A stretch of 11,445 bases of DNA. Source: Lachnospiraceae bacterium (GTDB taxonomy: Bacteria; Bacillota; Clostridia; Lachnospirales; Lachnospiraceae). The stretch is taken from the NCBI GenBank assembly GCA_016301965.1, contig JAEDOO010000053.1:1-11445 (forward strand), read 5' to 3'. Each line of letters begins with the position of its first letter. Position 1 is the stretch's first letter. The notes below the pieces were generated by a model. That model did no database searches and had not been told where the DNA came from. It saw nothing but the letters and a program-made list of their open reading frames with translations. A program made the translations under genes and the position numbers. This document shows, piece after piece, positions 7,356-11,445 of this stretch.

Positions 7356-8232
7356 AGCCATGTACCCCCGTTTCACTAATAAATATTTCTTCCAGAGAGA
7401 GCGGAAGACTCTCGCAGAATACCGGTTCCTTTGCCCGAATGACCGTCAGGATAATATCCAGATCACCTTTAGCCGTAACTGTATACAGAGAACCGCGTTT
7501 TTCGATGTTCATGATCTCCAGACGCTGTCTGAGATAATCGCTGATATCCTCACCTTCCAGAGCCAGCTGAACTTTGTGCAGATTACTCTTAAGATCTTCC
7601 AGATCACGGGACAGTAAAATGCCGCCCTGATGCAGCAGTCCCACATGGTCACAGATATCTTCCAGCTCCCGTAAGTTGTGGGAGGCGATCACCGGCGTGA
7701 AATCCCGGTCACACATTTCCTGGGCAAACAGGGATTTGATGGCCTGGCGCATCACCGGGTCCAATCCATCAAAGGATTCGTCACAGAACAGCCATTTTGC
7801 GCCGGAGCAGATGCCGAGTAGCAGAGAAAGCTGCTTTTTCATACCTTTGGAAAATGTAGAGATCCGACGCTTTTTGTCCAGAGAAAATTTGTCCAGCAGT
7901 TCATAGATGCGTTCTGTCTGAAAATCTGGATAGGAAAGCTGATAAAAACGGATCATATCCTCTGCAGAAGCGTTGGAAAAATAGTAGGCATCATCGGAAA
8001 TATAAAAAATCTCCTGTTTGACTTCCGGGTTTTCATATATCGGTCGATTATCGGAAAGAATAGACCCTTTGTCTGGACGGAACACACCGCAGATCATCCG
8101 CAGCAGTGTACTTTTTCCGGCACCATTGGTTCCCAGGAGTCCGAACACTTTTCCTTCCTCTATAGTTAAGGAAAGATCATTGACAGCCGTAATGCCATCG
8201 AAGCATTTGCTTACATGATCAATTTGTATCAT
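7330..8232 (-). CDS. ABC transporter ATP-binding protein (YtrB-like)
   Basis: A 300-residue cytoplasmic ATPase that should energise the permease encoded directly downstream. Visible motifs are Walker A GTNGAGKST (34-42), signature FSKGMKKQ (127-134), Walker B WLFCDE (147-152), D-loop GLD (156-158) and H-loop His185 in IASHNL. At the usual Q-loop position the sequence reads FYISDDAYYF (76-85) with no Gln, a departure from the classic pattern that I believe recurs in this transporter class. Residues from about 215 form an accessory C-terminal domain. The ATG at 8232 has GGAGGTG six bases upstream, and the gene overlaps the end of the GntR gene by 14 bases and the start of the permease gene. It is presumably expressed when the GntR-type repressor releases the operator upstream. 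Confidence 0.9.
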   Translation of the reverse strand: MIQIDHVSKCFDGITAVNDLSLTIEEGKVFGLLGTNGAGKSTLLRMICGVFRPDKGSILSDNRPIYENPEVKQEIFYISDDAYYFSNASAEDMIRFYQLSYPDFQTERIYELLDKFSLDKKRRISTFSKGMKKQLSLLLGICSGAKWLFCDESFDGLDPVMRQAIKSLFAQEMCDRDFTPVIASHNLRELEDICDHVGLLHQGGILLSRDLEDLKSNLHKVQLALEGEDISDYLRQRLEIMNIEKRGSLYTVTAKGDLDIILTVIRAKEPVFCESLPLSLEEIFISETGVHGYDIKNLIL

Positions 8233-8599
8233 AGGTTACACCTCCGTAAATAAATTCTACTGTTTCCAGTACATCCTCCCGGGAGATCCCGGAGGATTTT
8301 GCCTTCATGACGGCTTGTTTTAAGGAAGAAAGAATGCTTTCCCGATGCAGTGCATGTAAGGCTGTGCTGGAAGAGACAAAATTGCCTCTGCCGGTCACCG
8401 TATAGATATATCCGGATTTTTCCAGCTCGCTGTAGGCCCTTTGGATCGTATTGGGAGTGACGGAAAGCTCCATGGCCATGGAGCGGACGGAAGGAATTTT
8501 CTCATCCGGCTGCAGGACTCCATTCAGGATCAGTTCCTGGAAGCGTTCTGTCACCTGTTCATACAGCGGGCGTCGGTCTTTGTAATCAAGTTGAATCAT
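8219..8599 (-). CDS. GntR-family transcriptional regulator, YtrA subfamily
   Basis: A 126-residue DNA-binding protein. Residues 1-75 form the GntR winged helix-turn-helix: RPLYEQV (10-16), then IPSVRSMAMEL and SVTPNTIQRAYSELEKSGY with the recognition helix at about 47-60, then the wing GRGNFV. Only about 50 residues follow, mostly helical. This matches the short C-terminal domain of the YtrA subfamily rather than the long effector domains of FadR or HutC types. In Bacillus, YtrA represses its own ABC-transporter operon in response to cell-wall-active antibiotics. Here too the gene heads an operon with an ATPase and a permease, and a perfect inverted repeat overlaps the promoter, so autorepression is the likely mode. 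The inducing signal is not deducible. The ATG at 8599 has AAAGGGG about six bases upstream. Confidence 0.9.
   Translation of the reverse strand: MIQLDYKDRRPLYEQVTERFQELILNGVLQPDEKIPSVRSMAMELSVTPNTIQRAYSELEKSGYIYTVTGRGNFVSSSTALHALHRESILSSLKQAVMKAKSSGISREDVLETVEFIYGGVTYDTN
8239..8245 (-). promoter_or_regulatory. Ribosome binding site of the ABC ATPase gene
   Basis: Minus-strand GGAGGTG lies six bases before the ATG at 8232, inside the 3' end of the GntR gene. It makes efficient translation of the overlapping ATPase gene likely. Confidence 0.8.
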
Positions 8600-8626
8600 G
8601 GTACGCCCCTTTCTGCAAATTATGCG

Positions 8627-8661
8627 TATTAAGTGTATTAACTGACTTGATACACTTAATA
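8627..8661. promoter_or_regulatory. Probable operator for the GntR regulator
   Basis: A perfect 12-bp inverted repeat, TATTAAGTGTAT (8627-8638) and ATACACTTAATA (8650-8661), has an 11-base spacer. It lies 28 bases upstream of the GntR start codon and overlaps the -10 box of the predicted promoter. Position and symmetry fit an autoregulatory operator for a GntR dimer. Binding is inferred. Confidence 0.75.
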
Positions 8662-8685
8662 TACCATATTGAAAATCTTATGCAA
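8658..8685 (-). promoter_or_regulatory. Predicted promoter of the GntR-ABC operon
   Basis: On the minus strand, -35 TTGCAT (8680-8685) and -10 TATATT (8658-8663) are 16 bases apart, and the -10 is preceded by TGG, giving an extended -10. The -10 overlaps the inverted repeat, so a bound repressor would block polymerase. Confidence 0.6.
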
Positions 8686-8700
8686 GAGTGAATTTGTGAA

Positions 8701-8715
8701 GATTTTCTGAAGAAA
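8701..8715 (+). promoter_or_regulatory. Weak CodY-box-like sequence upstream of ilvN
   Basis: GATTTTCTGAAGAAA matches the CodY consensus AATTTTCWGAAAATT at 11 of 15 positions and lies about 58 bases upstream of the ilvN -35 box. CodY commonly represses branched-chain amino acid genes in Firmicutes. The match is modest, the region is AT-rich, and it is not known from this window whether the organism has CodY. Confidence 0.2.
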
Positions 8716-8772
8716 AGATGAAGAAAAATGAGGATGTTTTTAGAGATTTTCCTCTTTAATTCGCTATATTAA

Positions 8773-8801
8773 TTGACAAAATGTGGTCAGGTTGCTAGAA
8801 T
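8773..8801 (+). promoter_or_regulatory. Sigma-A promoter of ilvN-ilvC
   Basis: TTGACA (8773-8778) is a perfect -35, followed by a 17-base spacer and -10 TAGAAT (8796-8801). Transcription should begin near 8808, leaving a leader of about 30 bases. That is too short for a T-box or a leader-peptide attenuator. Confidence 0.85.
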
Positions 8802-8838
8802 ACAGGATAAGGTCAAAATCGAGAAAGGATAGAGGAAC

Positions 8839-9336
8839 ATGAAACAAAGAGTATATTCTATATTGGTAGATAACTCTGCCGGTGTTCTTAGCCGAGTTGC
8901 CAGTCTTTTCTCCAGACGCGGATACAATATTGACAGTCTGACTGTTGGTGTGACCGCAGATCCCGCCTTTTCCCGCATGACGATCGTCTGCAGCGGAGAT
9001 GACAGTGTTCTGGAGCAGATCAGAAAGCAGCTGGCCAAGCTGGTAGATGTACGTGATATTAAGGTTCTGGAGCCCGGAGACAGCGTGACTCATGAATTAA
9101 TGATGATTAAGCTGACGGCAAAGGACGAGGACAGACAGAATGTCATGGCACTGGCCGAGATCTTTAAGGCAAAAACAGTGGATGTTGGTCCGGAATCCAT
9201 GATTCTGGAGGTTGTGGGAAGTGTCAGCAAGCTGGCAGCCTTCTTAAACCTGCTGAGCGGATATGAGATTCTCGAGCTGGCCCGCACTGGTGTAACGGGT
9301 CTTTCCCGCGGCATCGAAGATGTCAAAATGTTTTAA
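8839..9336 (+). CDS. ilvN: Acetolactate synthase small (regulatory) subunit
   Basis: The 165-residue regulatory subunit of acetohydroxyacid synthase, which activates the catalytic IlvB subunit and confers valine feedback inhibition in the first common step of valine, leucine and isoleucine synthesis. An N-terminal ACT domain (about 4-75) carries the family signature: NSAGVLSRV (12-20), then SRRGYNIDSLTVG (25-37), DPAFSRMTI (41-49) and LAKLVDV (65-71). A second domain runs from about 85 to 165 (GPESMILEVVG and the C-terminal TGLSRG). The valine-site residues known from E. coli IlvH, Asn11 within DNSAG and the nearby Gly, appear conserved here (Asn12, Gly15 by my count), so feedback sensitivity is expected. 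Length is normal. AGAGGA and AAAGGA lie before the ATG. ilvC follows after 66 bases in the same transcript; no ilvB is present in this window. Confidence 0.95.
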   Translation: MKQRVYSILVDNSAGVLSRVASLFSRRGYNIDSLTVGVTADPAFSRMTIVCSGDDSVLEQIRKQLAKLVDVRDIKVLEPGDSVTHELMMIKLTAKDEDRQNVMALAEIFKAKTVDVGPESMILEVVGSVSKLAAFLNLLSGYEILELARTGVTGLSRGIEDVKMF

Positions 9337-9386
9337 TTAAATAAATAAGATGGATAGAGGTAATTTACCCATAAAATAATTTTGCC

Positions 9387-9392
9387 GGGAGG
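9387..9392 (+). promoter_or_regulatory. Ribosome binding site of ilvC
   Basis: GGGAGG lies ten bases before the ATG at 9403. It favours that start over an in-frame TTG at 9382, which lies upstream of this site. Confidence 0.75.
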
Positions 9393-9402
9393 AATAGTTA
9401 AA

Positions 9403-10425
9403 ATGGCAGATGCAAAGATTTTTTATCAGGAAGATTGTAACTTAAGCTTACTGGATGGCAAGACGATCGCCATCATCGGATACGGCAGCCAGGGTCACGC
9501 ACACGCACTGAACCTGAAAGAGTCAGGATGCAACGTTATCATCGGTCTTTACGAAGGCTCCAGATCCTGGGCTAAGGCTGAGGCACAGGGCTTCAAAGTT
9601 TACACAGCAGCAGAGGCTGCAAAGCTGGCTGACATCATCATGATCCTGATCAACGATGAGAAACAGGCTAAGCTGTACAAAGAGGACATCGAGCCCAATC
9701 TGGAAGAGGGAAATATGCTGATGTTCGCTCATGGTTTCAACATCCACTTCGGATGTATTAAACCGCCGAAATTCGTTGACGTTACTATGATCGCTCCGAA
9801 AGGACCGGGACATACTGTACGTTCCGAGTATCAGGCAGGCAAGGGTGTTCCGTGCCTGGTAGCTGTTGAGCAGGATTACACAGGCAAAGCACAGGATATG
9901 GCTCTGGCTTATGCACTGGGTATCGGCGGCGCAAGAGCAGGTGTTCTGGAGACTACTTTCAGAACTGAGACAGAGACTGACCTGTTCGGTGAGCAGGCTG
10001 TACTGTGCGGTGGTGTATGTGCCCTGATGCAGGCTGGTTTCGAGACTCTGGTTGAGGCTGGTTACGATCCGAGAAACGCTTATTTCGAGTGTATCCATGA
10101 GATGAAGCTGATCGTAGACCTGATCTATCAGTCCGGTTTCGCTGGAATGAGATATTCCATCTCCAACACAGCTGAGTACGGTGATTACATCACTGGACCG
10201 AAGATCATCACTGAGGATACTAAGAAAGCTATGAAGAAGATCCTGTCCGATATCCAGGACGGTACTTTCGCAAAAGACTTCCTGCTGGATATGTCCGATG
10301 CCGGCAGCCAGGTTCACTTCAAAGCTATGCGTAAGCTGGCTTCTGAGCATCCGGCTGAGAAGGTTGGTGAGGAGATCCGTAAGCTGTACAGCTGGAACGG
10401 CGAGGATAAGCTGATCAACAACTAA
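9403..10425 (+). CDS. ilvC: Ketol-acid reductoisomerase (class I)
   Basis: A 340-residue enzyme converting acetolactate and acetohydroxybutyrate into the dihydroxy acids of valine and isoleucine synthesis, using Mg2+ and NAD(P)H. The N-terminal Rossmann domain has GYGSQGHA (26-33), followed by HGFNIHFG (110-117) and KGPGHTVRSEY (133-143). The C-terminal knotted domain carries the metal and substrate residues ETDLFGEQ (191-198, Asp193 and Glu197), Glu229 and Glu233 in FECIHEMK, and Ser254 in YSISNTAEYG. The length is that of short class I enzymes. The cofactor loop reads LYEGSRSW (49-56), where many NADPH enzymes have Arg at position 50. Codon use is more biased than in neighbours (CTG for Leu, GCT/GCA for Ala, GAG for Glu), suggesting high expression. 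It shares the ilvN promoter and ends at a strong terminator. Confidence 0.97.
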   Translation: MADAKIFYQEDCNLSLLDGKTIAIIGYGSQGHAHALNLKESGCNVIIGLYEGSRSWAKAEAQGFKVYTAAEAAKLADIIMILINDEKQAKLYKEDIEPNLEEGNMLMFAHGFNIHFGCIKPPKFVDVTMIAPKGPGHTVRSEYQAGKGVPCLVAVEQDYTGKAQDMALAYALGIGGARAGVLETTFRTETETDLFGEQAVLCGGVCALMQAGFETLVEAGYDPRNAYFECIHEMKLIVDLIYQSGFAGMRYSISNTAEYGDYITGPKIITEDTKKAMKKILSDIQDGTFAKDFLLDMSDAGSQVHFKAMRKLASEHPAEKVGEEIRKLYSWNGEDKLINN

Positions 10426-10456
10426 ATCGGTTGTAAAAGTTATATAGTACATATTG

Positions 10457-10493
10457 CTGCGGTTTGCATTATGATGCAAACCGCAGTTTTTTT
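10457..10493 (+). terminator. Rho-independent terminator of ilvN-ilvC
   Basis: CTGCGGTTTGCAT (10457-10469) and ATGCAAACCGCAG (10474-10486) form a perfect 13-bp stem around a TATG loop. Seven T residues (10487-10493) follow. It lies 31 bases after the ilvC stop. Confidence 0.95.
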
Positions 10494-10497
10494 AGAG

Positions 10498-10558
10498 GAG
10501 CCAAGGGGGATAGATTCTGCGCTCAGTTCAGAGTTGAGAAACCTGTCCCACTTGGCTC
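10498..10558. repeat. 61-base imperfect hairpin of unknown role
   Basis: GAGCCAAG (10498-10505) pairs with CTTGGCTC (10551-10558). After one G/A mismatch, GGGATAG (10507-10513) pairs with CTGTCCC (10543-10549) with one wobble. Inside, CTCAG (10522-10526) can pair with TTGAG (10534-10538). No T-run follows on either strand, so it is not an ordinary terminator. No coding sequence is seen. It could be an untranslated RNA structure, a repeat element, or a decayed mobile-element end. Confidence 0.6.
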
Positions 10559-10659
10559 TGTATGCCTTATTTTACTATGTTTTTCGTGTTGCGTATTTTG
10601 TAAAATACGTGCCAGATTAGTCGTTTTATTGACTTAATTGGCATTTTTATGCCAACGTA
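10559..10659. other. AT-rich non-coding stretch with two short inverted repeats
   Basis: Between the hairpin above and the tRNA terminator there is no gene. It holds CGTATTT (10592-10598) facing AAATACG (10603-10609) around TGTA, and TTGGCAT (10638-10644) facing ATGCCAA (10649-10655) around TTTT. On the minus strand the second could be an auxiliary terminator downstream of tRNA-Pro; its role is unproven. Confidence 0.4.
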
Positions 10660-10712
10660 AAAACCCTTGAAAACGCTGTATTTTCAAGGAATTCAGCATT
10701 TTCAAGGGTTTT
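10660..10712 (-). terminator. Probable terminator downstream of tRNA-Pro
   Basis: A perfect 14-bp stem joins AAAACCCTTGAAAA (10660-10673) and TTTTCAAGGGTTTT (10699-10712). After one mismatch a further GCTG/CAGC stem (10675-10678 with 10694-10697) extends it. On the minus strand it begins 17 bases after the tRNA and ends in a T-run, consistent with termination. An additional TTTTCAAGG at 10681-10689 permits an alternative smaller hairpin. Confidence 0.65.
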
Positions 10713-10728
10713 CATCTAATCTGAAAAA

Positions 10729-10803
10729 TCGGGGTAACAGGATTCGAACCTGCGACCTCACGGCCCCCAGCCGTGCGCTCTAGCCAAACTGAGCCATACC
10801 CCG
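10729..10803 (-). tRNA. tRNA-Pro (anticodon GGG)
   Basis: A complete 75-base cloverleaf on the minus strand. The acceptor stem CGGGGTA/TACCCCG has discriminator A at 10729. The D arm is GCTC...GAGC. The anticodon arm CACGG-CTGGGGG-CCGTG gives anticodon GGG after T33, which reads CCC and CCU proline codons. The variable loop is AGGTC. The T arm is GCAGG-TTCGAAT-CCTGT. The C1-G72 pair, A73 and G37 are typical of bacterial tRNA-Pro. The 3' CCA is not encoded and must be added by nucleotidyltransferase. Confidence 0.95.
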
Positions 10804-10814
10804 CAACAAATTGA

Positions 10815-10843
10815 ATTATATCAGCTTATGTTTCTATTTGCAA
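10815..10843 (-). promoter_or_regulatory. Promoter of tRNA-Pro
   Basis: On the minus strand TTGCAA (10838-10843) and a perfect TATAAT (10815-10820) are separated by 17 bases. Transcription would start about five bases before the tRNA 5' end. Confidence 0.8.
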
Positions 10844-10890
10844 GAAAAAAATAAAATAATTCTGCATATTTTTATTTTATGCGTAACTAC

Positions 10891-11070
10891 TCAGCCTAAC
10901 GGCTGATCTGAAATGAAAAACTTATTTCCACTTTGAAGGTATTATTTTAAAACAAACACTGCAGTTTGTGGTAATATATTACAAAAGAACATAAATATAA
11001 AATGCCGGTTGGCATAAATGCTGTTGAAAATAAAAAAAACTGGCTTGCTGGTATTTTTAGAATAATAAAA
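10891..11070. other. Non-coding region between the tRNA-Pro promoter and deoD, with several palindromes
   Basis: No gene is seen. It contains a small hairpin TCAGCC-TAAC-GGCTGA (10891-10906), ACAAAC facing GTTTGT (10952-10969), the perfect palindrome GTAATATATTAC (10971-10982), and ATGCC-GGTT-GGCAT (11002-11015). The GCCGG arm of the last can alternatively pair with AACTGGC at 11038-11044. The deoD promoter should lie here, but I cannot choose a convincing -35/-10 pair. No purine-riboswitch core was recognised. Confidence 0.4.
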
Positions 11071-11076
11071 GGAGGG
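11071..11076 (+). promoter_or_regulatory. Ribosome binding site of deoD
   Basis: GGAGGG lies six bases before the ATG at 11083, clearly marking that start. Confidence 0.85.
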
Positions 11077-11082
11077 ATTCCC

Positions 11083-11445
11083 ATGTCAACACCCCATAAT
11101 CGCGCAGAAAAAGGAGACATCGCCAAAACCGTACTGATGCCGGGAGATCCGCTGCGGGCCAAATGGATCGCCGAGACATATTTGGAAAATGTAAGTCTGG
11201 TCAGCGATGTACGGAATGTATATTGTTACACCGGAATGTATAAGGGAAAACAGCTGTCTGTCATGGCTTCCGGCATGGGAATGCCGTCTATGGGCATCTA
11301 TTCCTATGAATTATACAGATTCTATGACGTAGAGAATATTATCCGTATCGGATCTGCAGGAGCGTATACGAAAAAGCTGAAAGTCATGGATGTGGTGCTG
11401 GCGGATGCAGCCTGGAGCGAGTCCTCCTATGGCTATGCGCAGTGT
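11083..11445 (+). CDS. deoD: Purine-nucleoside phosphorylase DeoD type (5' part, cut by right edge)
   Basis: The first 121 codons of the hexameric (PNP-I, trimer-of-dimers) purine nucleoside phosphorylase, which splits purine (deoxy)nucleosides with phosphate to base and (deoxy)ribose-1-phosphate in nucleoside salvage. The reading frame is open to the window end. The start is typical: MSTPHNRAEKGDIAKTVLMPG. It is followed by GDPLRAKWIAE (phosphate-binding Gly and Arg region), then VASGMGMPSMGIYSYEL-like sequence (here MASGMGMPSMG, residues 65-75) and IRIGSAGAY, where the family has the conserved Arg and GxxGA-type phosphate site. Family members are about 235 residues, so roughly half is seen. 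No neighbouring nucleoside gene is visible on the left, where tRNA-Pro lies divergently. The start is fixed by GGAGGG. Confidence 0.93.
   Translation, partial: MSTPHNRAEKGDIAKTVLMPGDPLRAKWIAETYLENVSLVSDVRNVYCYTGMYKGKQLSVMASGMGMPSMGIYSYELYRFYDVENIIRIGSAGAYTKKLKVMDVVLADAAWSESSYGYAQC

Noticed and set aside
8600..8838. T-box or leader-peptide attenuator ahead of ilvN
   Set aside because: The consensus promoter at 8773-8801 leaves only about 30 bases before the start codon, with no specifier loop, T-box sequence or terminator/antiterminator pair.
9523..10479. 318-codon open frame antisense to ilvC
   Set aside because: It mirrors the strongly biased codons of ilvC, has no ribosome binding site, and gives a low-complexity Ser/Leu-rich product without a recognisable domain.
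10559..10659. Second tRNA or riboswitch between ilvC and tRNA-Pro
   Set aside because: No cloverleaf or known riboswitch core could be built from either strand; only short unrelated inverted repeats are present.

Overview
The window looks like a chromosomal segment of a low-to-mid GC Gram-positive anaerobe, most likely a Lachnospiraceae-type Clostridium. This rests on the protein families, the strong AGGAGG-type ribosome binding sites, clean sigma-A-type promoters, U-tract terminators, and a tRNA-Pro gene that does not encode CCA. The genus is not identified. No phage, plasmid or insertion-sequence genes are visible.

Layout from left to right. (1) 1-790, minus strand: a serine esterase of the esterase D / enterochelin-esterase type. 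A ribosome binding site directly after its stop suggests another minus-strand gene beyond the left edge. (2) 1053-4648, plus strand: a two-gene operon joined by an ATGA overlap. It encodes an SbcD/Mre11-like metallophosphoesterase and an SbcC/Rad50-like ATPase of the YhaN type, whose coiled coil is interrupted by a membrane hairpin. A terminator follows. (3) 4699-5195: a non-coding array of about eight degenerate 62-bp units. GTCCA and its complement TGGAC alternate almost exactly every 31 bp, and the last unit grades into a GC-stemmed terminator-like hairpin. (4) 8685-5238, minus strand: an autoregulated operon of overlapping genes for a YtrA-like GntR repressor, an ABC ATPase, and a permease with a large extracytoplasmic C-terminal domain. 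A perfect 12-bp inverted repeat overlaps its promoter. (5) 8773-10493, plus strand: ilvN and ilvC of branched-chain amino acid synthesis, with their own consensus promoter and a strong terminator. (6) 10494-10728: non-coding DNA rich in inverted repeats. (7) 10803-10729, minus strand: tRNA-Pro(GGG) with its promoter and probable terminator. (8) 11083-11445, plus strand: the 5' part of deoD, cut by the right edge.

Within blocks the genes form coherent units: a nuclease/ATPase pair, a repressor-controlled transporter, and two steps of valine/isoleucine synthesis. The blocks have no obvious shared function. The least explained parts are the 31/62-bp array and the hairpins between ilvC and tRNA-Pro. 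I did not find convincing evidence of a wholly new multi-gene system.
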